Source: Waterburya agarophytonicola KI4 (lineage in GTDB: Bacteria > Cyanobacteriota > Cyanobacteriia > Cyanobacteriales > Xenococcaceae). From it: a stretch of DNA of 64,000 nt. The stretch is taken from the NCBI RefSeq assembly GCF_020640915.1, contig NZ_JADWDC010000016.1, forward strand, positions 1 through 64,000, given 5' to 3'. Under the pieces are notes generated by a model. That model was not told the origin of the DNA, ran no database searches, and was given only the letters and a program-made list of their open reading frames with translations. The position numbers and the translations under genes were made by a program. Numbering within the stretch: the first letter of the stretch is position 1; each line of letters begins with the position of its first letter. Of this stretch, positions 25,555 to 34,864 are shown in pieces.

Positions 25555-26613
25555 TTATTGCTGACTCAATAAGCGATATTTTTCAATACTTTGATAGTTA
25601 TCTTGTTCTTCATAAAGATGACATACCTTGGTGACTTTTTGAACCAATTCCCAGTTAAAAGTACAATCAGGATAAAGATATTCGCCCCAATTTTCTACTA
25701 GACTATTGTGAGCTTGACGTAGGTTGTACCAAGGAATAGCAGTAGTGACATGATGGGGAATATGTACGTTGATATCGTGACAGAGAAATTCTACCCACCA
25801 AGGATACTTACAATTCACAGTACCAGATAACTGGGCGCGAGCTTCATTCCATTCTCCTTCCCCCTTAAAAGGAATTTCAGGCATAGTGTGATGGAACATC
25901 GTAAAAGTACTCATCCAGAAATGATATACCAGAAAAGGCATGAGCCAGAACTTAATCAAACCTGTAATTCCTGTGGTGATAATTAAAGCAGGGAAAGCGA
26001 TCGCCATAGCAGCCACAACCAACAACACAGAAAAACGAACCTGCTCTCTTTGTTTCCCTTCAAATTGACTCCAGTTGAAATGCAATTTTGCCCAGTGAGC
26101 GATCGAACCCATCCACCAAAACCAACCCCGCATTCTGCGATAAAACCATTTTAAAGCAGGAGAAGCATTGTCAAATATTTCGGTAGTAAAAGGAGTCCAG
26201 GTATTATCTTTATCTAGGTTATTAGTATACTTGTGGTGATGATTGTGCAAAATACGCCAAGCATGGAAAGGATATGCTAATGGCAAGGTTACTATATGTC
26301 CCACAAGGTCATTTAGCCAAATACGATTGGAGAAAGAACGATGACCGCAATCGTGAGCAATGACAAAAAATCCTTGTAAACTAGTTCCTAGAAATATCCA
26401 AGCAAAAGGCAATAAATACCAAGGAGAAACGGCAACTGTCCAGTAACCCAACACAACACAAACGGCGTTGATTGCTACTTTAGTCCAAGCTTTGCGGGGA
26501 TTTTTGACAAAAACTTCCTTGGGTAATGTATTGATCACATCTCTCAGCTTTACGCTATCATCCAACTGTTTTGGCTGAGAAGAAGTCAAGGTTGGTGGGG
26601 ATACTGCTGTCAT
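25555..26613 (-). CDS. desA: Acyl-lipid Delta12 fatty acid desaturase DesA
   Basis: A 352-residue membrane di-iron desaturase that introduces the second double bond (omega-6) in glycerolipid acyl chains, using ferredoxin. The three His boxes are HDCGH near residue 88, HNHHH near 124 and HIPHH near 288. Hydrophobic pairs around residues 48-90 and 195-235 form the membrane domain. The ending, with SGTVNCKYPWWVEFLCHDINVHIPHH-like order, matches Synechocystis DesA closely, as does the length of about 350. It supports membrane fluidity in the cold. It is monocistronic and convergent with the pentapeptide gene. Confidence 0.9.
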   Translation of the reverse strand: MTAVSPPTLTSSQPKQLDDSVKLRDVINTLPKEVFVKNPRKAWTKVAINAVCVVLGYWTVAVSPWYLLPFAWIFLGTSLQGFFVIAHDCGHRSFSNRIWLNDLVGHIVTLPLAYPFHAWRILHNHHHKYTNNLDKDNTWTPFTTEIFDNASPALKWFYRRMRGWFWWMGSIAHWAKLHFNWSQFEGKQREQVRFSVLLVVAAMAIAFPALIITTGITGLIKFWLMPFLVYHFWMSTFTMFHHTMPEIPFKGEGEWNEARAQLSGTVNCKYPWWVEFLCHDINVHIPHHVTTAIPWYNLRQAHNSLVENWGEYLYPDCTFNWELVQKVTKVCHLYEEQDNYQSIEKYRLLSQQ

Positions 26614-27011
26614 AAAATTTGTTTAATGAGTGAAATATTTATACTTTTTGGTATCTTGCGGACGATTTTGCCAAACAGTTTGCTTTGCTTATGGTCTTGA
26701 AAAAGCATTTTGAAAAAGCATTTTGTATGCAAATAAAAGCTCAACCACCTACAAAAAGCAAGCATGAAGAGTAAATATCCAATCTCTAGCAGCAACAGCA
26801 AGTTAGTCCACAACTGCTAAGGAAATATTACAAGATATGGCTTTTATTTCATAATCCTTAATATTTATAGCATAGTTATGGATCTTGTAAAATTTTGATG
26901 TTTTTTTTATTTACTAGTTCCTTTCCTTTGATCAATGTCGATGGTTTGTCTAATTAGGAAAATTTAGAATTAAATAGTTTATTCTGTAAAAAAGCGATCG
27001 GGAGAAAAATT
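26614..27011. other. Divergent intergenic region of desA and the GST gene
   Basis: About 400 bases. It contains a perfect 13-base tandem duplication, ttgaaaaagcatt, at 26697-26722, roughly 85-110 bases upstream of desA. A 67-codon minus-strand frame overlaps the desA start and has no recognisable content, so I leave it out. No riboswitch or RNA gene is seen. Confidence 0.4.
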
Positions 27012-27563
27012 TTGAAACTATACGGCGGCGCAAGAAGTAGAGCTTCAATCGTTCAGTGGTATTTGGAAGAATTATCTATACCCTACGAATTTGTCTTACT
27101 AGACATGGCTACAGGGGAACATCTTAAGCCAGAATATTTGGCGATTAACCCGATGGGTAAAGTACCTGCTCTTGAAGATGGCGAGGTAAAACTCTGGGAA
27201 TCTGGAGCAATATTACTATATCTGGCAGAAAAATACGGCAAAGCAGGAACTTCAATTGAAGAGAGGAGTATTAGAGAGCAATGGGTACTATTTGCTAATT
27301 CTACTCTCTCTACGGGATTATTTATCGAAGCTAGTCGAGAGAAAGATGTACCCAGGTTGCTCACCTCTTTATCCAAAATCTTAGAGCAGACTCCATATAT
27401 TTTGGGATCGGAGTTTACAGTAGTTGATGTGGCGGTAGGTTCAATTCTGGCTTATGTGCCAATCATGCTGCCCATCGATCTCAGTCCTTATCCAATAATC
27501 GTAGATTACATCAAGCGGATGAATCAAAGACCAGCTTTTGAGAAAACAATTGGCAAGCGATAG
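27012..27563 (+). CDS. Glutathione S-transferase family protein
   Basis: A 183-residue GST. The thioredoxin-like N-terminal domain (about 1-78) begins KLYGGARSRASIVQWYLEEL, with the cis-proline motif KVPALEDG and the glutathione-binding ESGAILLYLAEKYG. The helical C-terminal domain (about 85-183) is slightly short. The catalytic Ser/Tyr position is near GGARSRAS. The start is TTG at 27012, supported by a GGGAG ribosome site at 27000-27004 and by the family N-terminus, which leaves no room for another start. The cytosolic substrate is unknown. It is monocistronic. Confidence 0.85.
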   Translation: MKLYGGARSRASIVQWYLEELSIPYEFVLLDMATGEHLKPEYLAINPMGKVPALEDGEVKLWESGAILLYLAEKYGKAGTSIEERSIREQWVLFANSTLSTGLFIEASREKDVPRLLTSLSKILEQTPYILGSEFTVVDVAVGSILAYVPIMLPIDLSPYPIIVDYIKRMNQRPAFEKTIGKR

Positions 27564-27601
27564 ATAGTTGAACAGTTGGAACTTTAGTTCAAAAATAATA
27601 A

Positions 27602-27629
27602 GCACCCAATTTATAGAGTTCCTGGGTGC
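27602..27629 (+). terminator. Weak hairpin after the GST gene
   Basis: The arms gcaccca and tgggtgc pair perfectly over a 14-base loop, about 40 bases after the GST stop. The following bases are AT-rich but hold no clean T tract. Confidence 0.4.
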
Positions 27630-27811
27630 CGTATTTATATATCAGCCTTTTATACTGGTGGCTGACGGGCTTTATATAAATAAATGTAACTAACTTTCTT
27701 AAGAAATGTTGAATATTTATATTTTCTTAAGATTTGTCTTGAATCCTTGCTAGTGGATGTTGGTTGTTTAGAGTCACTACGATAAGGGGTAATTTATTTA
27801 GAGAAAATATT

Positions 27812-28228
27812 ATGGCGATTATCAATACGCGCCGTAGTCTAATTTTTATTTCCTTATTAGCGATCGTTCCTTTGGGATTATATTCTAAAGTTTATATGGG
27901 AATAGCCCAAACCTGGGTACATGATTATTCAGGGGATGTACTGTACGAAATATTGTGGTGTTTGGTTATTTTTTGGTTCGTGCATTCTCCCAAAGATGTT
28001 AAACAGCTAAAAAATATCGCCTCTAGAATTGCTTTGTGGGTATTTGCTGTTACCTGCGCGATCGAAATTAGTCAATTATGGTTTCATTTAGTACCCCCAA
28101 TATTGCGATCGCATGTAATTTGGAAACTATTATTAGGTGCGGGTTTTGCTTGGTGGGATTTTCCTCACTATGCTTTAGGATCTTTGATTGGCTGGTGGTG
28201 GATTTATTCAATTGGGAGGATCGAGTAG
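27812..28228 (+). CDS. DUF2809 family membrane protein
   Basis: A 138-residue integral membrane protein with about four helices. It begins with a basic segment (INTRRSLIFISLLAIVPLG), then VHDYSGDVLYEILWCLVIFW, FAVTCAIEISQLW and a C-terminal WWDFPHYALGSLIGWWW. The D-YE-L, E-SQ-W and W-D-PHY-LG pattern is that of DUF2809, whose role is unknown. I prefer the ATG at 27812; a longer start at 27764 would add residues that do not fit the family. It stands between GST and the thioredoxin-like gene, all on the plus strand but widely spaced. Confidence 0.75.
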   Translation: MAIINTRRSLIFISLLAIVPLGLYSKVYMGIAQTWVHDYSGDVLYEILWCLVIFWFVHSPKDVKQLKNIASRIALWVFAVTCAIEISQLWFHLVPPILRSHVIWKLLLGAGFAWWDFPHYALGSLIGWWWIYSIGRIE

Positions 28229-28306
28229 TAATCGCTGTATAGATAAAACATCTCTTGTCTATTTCATCCTAGAATTAATTTTAAATAAACACCGATCGCG
28301 CCAAAG

Positions 28307-28897
28307 ATGTTAATTATGGTTAAAACTGCTTCAACTATGCTGGCTTTGGGTACTGTTGCGCCTCAGTTTGAGTTACCCGACGTAGTTTCTGGAAATACTA
28401 TTACTTTAGATACTTTTAGCAATGAAAAGGCATTATTAGTAATGTTTATTTGTCAGCATTGTCCTTTTGTCAAGCACGTTCAAACTGAATTGGGTAAAAT
28501 TGGTCGAGATTATCGCCAACAAGCTTTAGGCATAGTCGCCATTAGTGCTAATGATGTAGCTAATTATCCCAATGATTCTCCTGAAAAACTCAAGCAAATG
28601 GCAGAAGAATTAAACTTTAACTTTCCTATTTGCTATGACGAAAGCCAATCAGTAAGTAAAGCTTATACCGCTGCTTGTACTCCTGATTTCTTTTTATTCG
28701 ATGGGAATAATAAACTGGCATATCGCGGTCAACTAGATGATAGTCGCCCCAGTACAGATATTCCCGTCACTGGTCAAGATTTAAGAAAAGCGATCGATCT
28801 CGTTTTGGGCGGGTTAGCAGTTGATTTTACCCAGAAGCCTAGCATTGGCTGCAATATTAAATGGAAGCCAGGAAACGAACCCGAGTATTTTGGCTAA
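28307..28897 (+). CDS. Thioredoxin-fold redoxin family protein
   Basis: A 196-residue protein of the AhpC/TSA-redoxin superfamily. It has the APQFELPD entry, then VMFICQHCPFVKHVQTEL, in which CQHC is the redox CxxC. ACTPDFFLFDG carries the cis-Pro and a third Cys. The ending, with SIGCNIKWKPGNEPEYFG-like order, is typical of a cyanobacterial thioredoxin-family group. It lacks a signal peptide, so it is probably a cytoplasmic disulphide reductase or peroxidase. An ATG at 28316 is an alternative start three codons in. It is monocistronic. Confidence 0.8.
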   Translation: MLIMVKTASTMLALGTVAPQFELPDVVSGNTITLDTFSNEKALLVMFICQHCPFVKHVQTELGKIGRDYRQQALGIVAISANDVANYPNDSPEKLKQMAEELNFNFPICYDESQSVSKAYTAACTPDFFLFDGNNKLAYRGQLDDSRPSTDIPVTGQDLRKAIDLVLGGLAVDFTQKPSIGCNIKWKPGNEPEYFG

Positions 28898-29005
28898 TTA
28901 CCACGGAAAATGTCGATAAACTGCTGTAATTAACCATTGGGTATATCCTTTTTTGACTCGATCGCTGTAGGCTAAAAAAAGCCTACAATATCATCCTAGT
29001 TAAAA

Positions 29006-30520
29006 ATGGGAAGTATTTCTTCTATCTATCAGCAAATATCAAACCATATTAAAATTATAGATCTACAAGATGATGAAGGGATTCTCGAAACAATCTCTTC
29101 CGATAACAACACATCAATTCTCAACAGAGAACTATTAGTTTCCCTTAATGCTGAATCTCAAGGCACTTTATTTGTTCCTTTTTTGGGTCAATCTAATGCC
29201 GAGCATATGAGCATAATTTACGATCCTTATCAACCAGGATCTGTCGCCAACGAAACTTCAGGGGCGATCGTTTTAGATCTAGACTTAACTAACTTAACGG
29301 GTAGCAATGTTGTTACTAGCGATGCGAGAGAAACCAATTTTGCAGTTGGCGGTAGTAAAGTTAATGGAAATGCCTACTATCAAGATCCTGAGTATATTTG
29401 GTGGTATCCCAATGAAAATCGACCAGGGGGAGCATTACTACAAGCCGAACAAGGATTAAAACAATGGTTGATTGATGGAGGAGCGCGATCGACAGATGAA
29501 ATCGCGATTGTTTGGTCTCAAGGAGAGTCGGATGTGGGAGATATTACTCCTAGCGATCCTAGTACCAAAGAAAAGTATAAGGAGTCTACTCTAGCAGTTT
29601 TTGATTATCTCAAAAATAATTTGGGCTATGATAATGTCACTTTTTATCTCGTCCCTACTGGTCGTTTTCAGTCAGAAGGTGGGTTTAATGTGGGCTTGAA
29701 TCCCCAAGAAATTGATAGCATCAATCAAGGTACGGCAATAGTCCGCAATACTCAATCAGAAATTGCCTTGGAAAGAGATGACGTGCAATTAGCACCAGAT
29801 TATTCTGACCTAAACATGGTTTACGAAGAGGGTCAAATATATGGTGGAAGCTATGATCTAAGTTACGATCGCTGGTCTAGGGATTTTTGGCATCTGGGTC
29901 ATGATGGGTTAAAGGTTAACGGCAGTCGTCTGGCTCAATATATAGCCTTAGATCGAGGACAAAATAACGTTATTAGTTTTACTGATTCTTTTGGCAACCC
30001 TGCTGAGTCTATTTCCTTGAGTCGGGATGGAATATTAGACCTCAACATAGCTGAAAATTCCAGTCAGGGAGTTATTCGGGGTACAGATAACCCAGATGTT
30101 ATTGTTGGCAGTTTGGGGGTGGATGAGATTACAGGAGGCGTTGGTAATGATGTAATTATTGCCAGTCAAGGAATTGATACTCTCACTGGTGGTGCGGGTA
30201 GGGATATCTTTTTTTATGATTCTTTGGTTTATGAGAATCTTAATGCTGATGGCGATCGCATTGTGGATTTTGAACTTGGTAGCGATCGCATCGATCTTGC
30301 CGAACTTTTAAATGTTGCTGGATATAGGGGTAACGATCCGATTGGAGACGGCTATGTGGTAGTTAATTGTCAAAGTGAAACTAGCCTCGAAATTTTATTC
30401 GATGCCGATGGTGTGGGAGGGCAAACCGCCAATACCTTAGCTATTTTAGAAAATATTGACTCCCCAGGATTTCAAAACGATCTCGGCGATCGATTTGTGT
30501 TTATTCCCACAGAATATTAG
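29006..30520 (+). CDS. SGNH-type carbohydrate esterase with C-terminal RTX calcium repeats
   Basis: A 504-residue protein. The catalytic part has FLGQSNAEHMS near residue 70 (Ser nucleophile in GQSN), IVWSQGESDVGD near 170 and FWHLGHDGLKVNG near 300. These blocks match the sialate O-acetylesterase/DUF303 group of SGNH hydrolases. The C-terminal third carries RTX nonapeptides (ITGGVGNDVI, LTGGAGRDIF) followed by the DRIVDFELGSDRIDLA segment of type I-secreted proteins. There is no N-terminal signal, which fits export by a type I system through the C-terminus. The target is likely an acetylated polysaccharide. No secretion genes lie nearby. Confidence 0.7.
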   Translation: MGSISSIYQQISNHIKIIDLQDDEGILETISSDNNTSILNRELLVSLNAESQGTLFVPFLGQSNAEHMSIIYDPYQPGSVANETSGAIVLDLDLTNLTGSNVVTSDARETNFAVGGSKVNGNAYYQDPEYIWWYPNENRPGGALLQAEQGLKQWLIDGGARSTDEIAIVWSQGESDVGDITPSDPSTKEKYKESTLAVFDYLKNNLGYDNVTFYLVPTGRFQSEGGFNVGLNPQEIDSINQGTAIVRNTQSEIALERDDVQLAPDYSDLNMVYEEGQIYGGSYDLSYDRWSRDFWHLGHDGLKVNGSRLAQYIALDRGQNNVISFTDSFGNPAESISLSRDGILDLNIAENSSQGVIRGTDNPDVIVGSLGVDEITGGVGNDVIIASQGIDTLTGGAGRDIFFYDSLVYENLNADGDRIVDFELGSDRIDLAELLNVAGYRGNDPIGDGYVVVNCQSETSLEILFDADGVGGQTANTLAILENIDSPGFQNDLGDRFVFIPTEY

Positions 30521-30549
30521 AAATAAAACCCAGATTTTATTTTTTTATT

Positions 30550-31485
30550 TTAATGCGATCGCCATTTGCGTCTGATTTCAAAACAACTAATTAAAATTAA
30601 AGCGATCGTCAGAGGCAGCAAAAAGCGAATTGCTCGATATACTAATAACGATCCTAATATGTCTGGGGTTGCTAAAGTTTTGGGTAGTAAAAAAATAATT
30701 ACGGTTTCAAATACTCCCAATCCTCCTGGGATATTGCTCATAATTGATGCGGTCATTGCTAATAGATAAATATCAAAAATATCAAGATAGGACTTGTGGA
30801 GATAATCAGGAGTTAAGCAATATAAGATTGCTGCTGCTAATGCCCAATCTAAGGAGAAAAGGAGTATTTGAGCCAGAGATATATTCGGTCGTGGAAAATA
30901 AAATATTTTATGTTTAATTTTTAAGCGTTTTCTTTGACAGCAAAAATAGAAATAAATTCCGACTAAGGACAAAGCCACAATTCCTATGGAACGAATTATT
31001 ACTAAATTAAAATTTAAAGGATTGGGGAATTCTAGAGGATTAGTAACAAAAGTAATTCCAGTTAAAGTTAATACCCCCAACCAAAAAGTTATATTACCTA
31101 AAGCAATAATTTTGGCAATATGTTTTGCTGGGACGCCCCAAAGAGAATAAAAACGATAGCGAATTCCTCCACCAATTAATAAGGTAAATCCCGTCGTGTT
31201 GCTAACAGCATAGGTAATAAAAGTAGTAAACAGAATTCGCTTAATATCTAGACTATATTTTAAAAACCAAAAAGCAATTACATCGTAGCTACTAATAACC
31301 AAACAACCCAGAAAGCCAAATCCTAAAGCACAAGCAAGCTGGCGATCGCTAATTTGGGATAAACTAGTTAAAATATCTTGAGGATTATAACGAGCTAATT
31401 CTTGATTGAGAATACAGAAGGAAAAAGCTAACAAAAAAAATCCCAAAGTGGGATAAAGCCAAGAAGTCAGGCGATCGCGATTCAT
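30550..31485 (-). CDS. UPF0104/lysylphosphatidylglycerol synthase-type membrane protein
   Basis: A 311-residue membrane protein with about eight helices, resembling the flippase half of MprF (UPF0104, YbhN type) but without the aminoacyl transferase half. The segment FITYAVSNTTGFTLLIGGGIRYRFY is characteristic, and NIPGGLGVFETVIIFLLP near the end is the most conserved family motif. It probably moves or senses a lipid, but no substrate is known. Its ATG overlaps the stop of the glycerophosphodiester phosphodiesterase gene by one base, so the two are translationally coupled. That link hints at a role in lipid turnover. Confidence 0.85.
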   Translation of the reverse strand: MNRDRLTSWLYPTLGFFLLAFSFCILNQELARYNPQDILTSLSQISDRQLACALGFGFLGCLVISSYDVIAFWFLKYSLDIKRILFTTFITYAVSNTTGFTLLIGGGIRYRFYSLWGVPAKHIAKIIALGNITFWLGVLTLTGITFVTNPLEFPNPLNFNLVIIRSIGIVALSLVGIYFYFCCQRKRLKIKHKIFYFPRPNISLAQILLFSLDWALAAAILYCLTPDYLHKSYLDIFDIYLLAMTASIMSNIPGGLGVFETVIIFLLPKTLATPDILGSLLVYRAIRFLLPLTIALILISCFEIRRKWRSH

Positions 31486-32174
31486 TAAATTGGTTGATGA
31501 TCGTTAAAGATATCGGGATAATTAGTAAAAATACCATCTACGCCCAACTCTCTCATTTTACTAATATCCTGGGGTTTATTAACCGTGTACGCCCAAGCTT
31601 GCAAATTTTCCTGATGTACGGTGGCGACCAAGTTGGCATCGACATAATCTAAATTACTAATAACTATATTTGCTCCCAATTCATGAGCTATTTTAGTATA
31701 TTTCCAAGGTAGACCATAAAATAATATTCCTGTTTCTATTTTTGGTTCAATTGTCTTGATTTGATTCAATTCATAGTGATTAAAAGAAGAAACTAGGAAA
31801 TCACTATAAGACCATCCTAGATCAATATATTTTAAAATTGTATCGGCAGCCAATTTAGCTGTATTGTTTCCTTTTAATTCAATATTAACTATAGCCTGTC
31901 GATCTACCGCGTTTAAAACTTCAACTAGAGTAGGAATTTGTTGTCCTTTTCCCGCATCGAGGGTTCTTAAATAAGCAAAACTATAATTTTCAAGGTATCC
32001 TGTACCATTAGTAGTGCGAGATAAATCGCGATCGTGTATTACTACTAAGCGATCTTCGACGTTATGAACATCGATTTCAACTGCATCTACCCCCAACTCT
32101 AGAGCCTTTGCGATTGAAAGTAGAGTATTTTCAGGTTCGTGTCCCATCGCACCCCGATGTCCAATACACAGCAT
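31485..32174 (-). CDS. Glycerophosphodiester phosphodiesterase
   Basis: A 229-residue TIM-barrel GDPD that splits glycerophosphodiesters into glycerol 3-phosphate and an alcohol. The catalytic HRGAMGHEPENT is at residues 6-17, metal-binding AVEIDVH is near 35, and the second His is in VVIHDRDLSRTTNGTG. IELKG near 110 and WAYTVN near 195 complete the pattern. No signal peptide is present, so it is cytoplasmic, unlike the large exported GDPD-containing protein at the right of this window. It is the first gene of a coupled pair with the UPF0104 gene. Confidence 0.9.
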   Translation of the reverse strand: MLCIGHRGAMGHEPENTLLSIAKALELGVDAVEIDVHNVEDRLVVIHDRDLSRTTNGTGYLENYSFAYLRTLDAGKGQQIPTLVEVLNAVDRQAIVNIELKGNNTAKLAADTILKYIDLGWSYSDFLVSSFNHYELNQIKTIEPKIETGILFYGLPWKYTKIAHELGANIVISNLDYVDANLVATVHQENLQAWAYTVNKPQDISKMRELGVDGIFTNYPDIFNDHQPI

Positions 32175-32226
32175 AATTTAAGTAATAAGCAATAAGTAAG
32201 ATCTATCATAGGTGATTAGTGTATAA

Positions 32227-32322
32227 GCCGATGTCTATCCCATAACTCAGTCAGGAAAGGTTTTATCACAAACTCTGGAACAAGAAGCGATCGCTAAAAT
32301 TGCCCTCAATCAACAAGCATAA
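32227..32322 (+). pseudogene. Possible short gene remnant
   Basis: After a stop at 32224-32226, an open frame without ATG, GTG or TTG runs 31 codons to a TAA at 32320-32322, encoding ITQSGKVLSQTLEQEAIAK and ALNQQA. The amphipathic composition looks protein-like. It may be the tail of a lost gene. I do not recognise it, and its short length makes chance possible. Confidence 0.22.
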
Positions 32323-32416
32323 TTTCAAACAAAGAAAGCTAACTTTGACGATCGCTTTCAACGTTATTATGATTAATTTGAATTTTTAAAAACATTCAAT
32401 TGCGATCGCATTTATA

Positions 32417-32923
32417 GTGTTCAAATCATTCTCTATTTTTTTGTGTCTAATCTTCTTATTCGCCTGTAGTCCTAACCAAGAAAAAACTAATCTATATTCA
32501 GGTAAAGTCAGGCGAGTACTTAGCGGTCAAACTATTGAAATAGCTTTTACAGAAACATACCAAACTGCAACAGTCAGAATTACTGGTATTGATGCACCCG
32601 ATTTACGCCAGTCTCCTTGGGGAAAAACAGCCAAAGAAAGATTAAAAGAATTGGTAATAGGTTTGCCCGTCAGTATAGAAACTGATAACTTAAAAAGCGA
32701 TCGCTTTAATCGCCTAAATGCCCATATTTGGCAAGATAAAACCCTAATTAGCGAAAAGCTAGTTCAAGAAGGTTGTGTCCTGGCAAACATAGAATATCCC
32801 CATTCATATAGTAAGCTGCTTATAGACGCTCAAGAGTATGCTCGCCTGATGGGTTATGGAATATGGAATCCTCAGCAAGCATTACGGCAAACTCCCAATC
32901 AATTCCGTTCAAAGATTAAATAA
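32417..32923 (+). CDS. Thermonuclease-family lipoprotein
   Basis: A 168-residue exported protein. The N-terminus has a lipoprotein signal ending LFAC (lipidated Cys at residue 17). The rest is the OB-fold of staphylococcal nuclease: GKVRRVLSGQTIEIAF, VRITGIDAPDLRQSPWG, DRFNRLNAHIW and KLVQEGCVLANIEY. The Arg pair is present, but the catalytic Glu43 position is Asp (APD instead of APE), so activity may be reduced. The start is GTG at 32417. Its TAA overlaps the ATG of the inositol monophosphatase gene by one base, giving translational coupling. Confidence 0.8.
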   Translation: MFKSFSIFLCLIFLFACSPNQEKTNLYSGKVRRVLSGQTIEIAFTETYQTATVRITGIDAPDLRQSPWGKTAKERLKELVIGLPVSIETDNLKSDRFNRLNAHIWQDKTLISEKLVQEGCVLANIEYPHSYSKLLIDAQEYARLMGYGIWNPQQALRQTPNQFRSKIK

Positions 32924-33750
32924 TGACTCAACCTACCCAAGAACAACTGCAAATTTTCTTAGATGTCGCTACCGAATCAGTTTTGGCTGCGGGTGCAGTA
33001 TTGAAAGATCGCTGGGGTAAATTTAATAATGTTCGAGAAAAAGGTCGTCAAGGAGATTTAGTTACTGAAGCTGATAAACTAGCCGAAGTAGAAGTTTTAA
33101 AAGTACTCAACTTACATTTACCAGACCATCAAATCTTAGCAGAAGAATCTGGCGCATTGGGCAATGCGGATAGTAAATATTTATGGGCGATCGATCCTCT
33201 AGATGGTACGACCAATTACGCTCATGGTTTGCCCTTGGTAGCTACTTCTGTCGGCTTGATGATTGATGGAGTTCCCACCGTTGGTGCAGTTTATAATCCT
33301 TTTAGCGACGAACTATTTCGTGCTGCTAAGGGTTTGGGTGCAACGCTCAATCGTATTCCAATTCAAGTATCTCAAACCAAAGAATTGAGTAAAAGCCTCT
33401 TGATTACTGGTTTTGCCTACGATCGCAGAGAAACAACCGATAATAATTATGCTGAATTTTGTCACATGACTCATTTAACTCAAGGAGTTCGTCGCTTGGG
33501 TTGCGCCTCGATGGATTTAGCAGGGGTAGCTTGTGGCAGACTTGATGGCTATTGGGAGAGAGGAATTCAGCCTTGGGATATGGCAGCAGGAATTGTTATT
33601 CTAGAGGAAGCTGGAGGTCTGGTTACGGCTTATGATGGTAGCCCCCTCGATATTAGTTCGGGTCGTATTTTAGCCACAAATAATTTGATTCACCAGAGTT
33701 TAAGTGAGGCTTTATTAGCTACTCCCGATCTAGCAACTTGGAAAAAATAG
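32923..33750 (+). CDS. Inositol monophosphatase family protein
   Basis: A 275-residue Mg2+-dependent phosphatase. The metal-binding motifs are LAEESGA, IDPLDGTTNYAHG near residue 90 and PWDMAAGIVILEEAGG near 220. These are diagnostic of the IMPase/SuhB fold. Substrates in this family include myo-inositol phosphate, histidinol phosphate and others, and the sequence does not decide. The length is normal and all metal ligands are present. The ATG overlaps the stop of the nuclease gene, an unusual pairing that I cannot explain by function. Confidence 0.88.
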   Translation: MTQPTQEQLQIFLDVATESVLAAGAVLKDRWGKFNNVREKGRQGDLVTEADKLAEVEVLKVLNLHLPDHQILAEESGALGNADSKYLWAIDPLDGTTNYAHGLPLVATSVGLMIDGVPTVGAVYNPFSDELFRAAKGLGATLNRIPIQVSQTKELSKSLLITGFAYDRRETTDNNYAEFCHMTHLTQGVRRLGCASMDLAGVACGRLDGYWERGIQPWDMAAGIVILEEAGGLVTAYDGSPLDISSGRILATNNLIHQSLSEALLATPDLATWKK

Positions 33751-34018
33751 GATGGCGATCGCTTTGAATGTTGTTAATAGATCCTCTGCATAAGTAACGA
33801 AAATCACTCGTAGTATTATTTAGACAACGTACTATAAAAGTAGTTGTAAAATTTTGTATATAAATGGCAATTTTTTAGATTATACCTAGTCCATATATAA
33901 CAATCACTTGAAGTTTTCCTAAGTGCTTTATACTACCTCTTGGAGTTCTATAAAACTGCTTTAATATTCAAAGTAATACATATTATTAAATTCAAAGCCT
34001 ACACTACCTAATTGAAAT

Positions 34019-34822
34019 ATGAAATTATCTCTTCCTATCGCCTTTGCAACTATTACAACTATGGGCATGAGTGCGATCGCTCCCATGCAACCCGTTCATG
34101 CTGTTGAATTTGATGAATTTGCTGTGGATCAAAGTCAATTTGTCGCAGTGGCAGTTCCATACAACTATAGAAGATATAAACTAGCCATTATCGAGCAAGT
34201 CCCTGGTCAAAAATCCTGCTGGAGTGAGTCTGGTAGTAGACCTACTACTGTAGACTTAAGATTGCTCACTTTCGACCATACCAACGATTGTCTTAAAGCA
34301 GTTGATACTAATGGTTATTCTTTAAGAGTTAATGGCAAAGATGACAAAGTAGAATACACCCTCAATTTAGTAGAAAATAGAGGACAATTGGAACTAATTG
34401 CCGACCATAAAGATCCCGCTAAACCCAATATAGTTATCGGTAGTACTAATGGTTTGGTAGAATCTCCCATGAAAATAAACCTCGAACCCAATTGGCAATT
34501 TACTAAACGCCTTTATGAAGGTGGTGCAATTCAGCACATATATATGAGCAACAACCCCAGTCCTCAGGTATTGGATAACGTTGCTACTATTCCTACTACC
34601 AACCTTCCTGGGGAAGCTCCTGGTACATCTAGTAATCCTACTCCTCAACCACTACCCCCCGCAGGTACTGTAGCATCTCAACCCGCACCTCCTGACGTTA
34701 CGACAGTAGAAGGATTTATTAGTAATATTTTGACTCCTCTAAGTCAGGCTGTATACAACACATATAACAGTTTGTTTACTACTACTACTCCTCCTGGCAG
34801 CCAGTCTACGCCAAATAAATAG
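34019..34822 (+). CDS. DUF3747 family exported protein
   Basis: A 267-residue protein with a signal peptide cleaved near HAVEF (about residue 28). The folded domain, at about 29-185, carries FDEFAVDQSQFVAVAVPY, YKLAIIEQVPGQKSCW and the LLTFDHTNDC segment of DUF3747, with two Cys that may pair. The C-terminal 80 residues are Pro/Thr/Ser-rich and probably unstructured. It should be periplasmic or surface-exposed. No function is known. It is monocistronic, followed by a strong terminator. Confidence 0.82.
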   Translation: MKLSLPIAFATITTMGMSAIAPMQPVHAVEFDEFAVDQSQFVAVAVPYNYRRYKLAIIEQVPGQKSCWSESGSRPTTVDLRLLTFDHTNDCLKAVDTNGYSLRVNGKDDKVEYTLNLVENRGQLELIADHKDPAKPNIVIGSTNGLVESPMKINLEPNWQFTKRLYEGGAIQHIYMSNNPSPQVLDNVATIPTTNLPGEAPGTSSNPTPQPLPPAGTVASQPAPPDVTTVEGFISNILTPLSQAVYNTYNSLFTTTTPPGSQSTPNK

Positions 34823-34864
34823 GTAGGGTTGAATTTCCTACAATAATCATGAAAGTTGATACAT

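Noticed and set aside
26610-26813. 67-codon minus-strand frame upstream of desA
   Set aside because: Overlaps the desA start and shows no family or ribosome site; the region includes a 13-base duplication.
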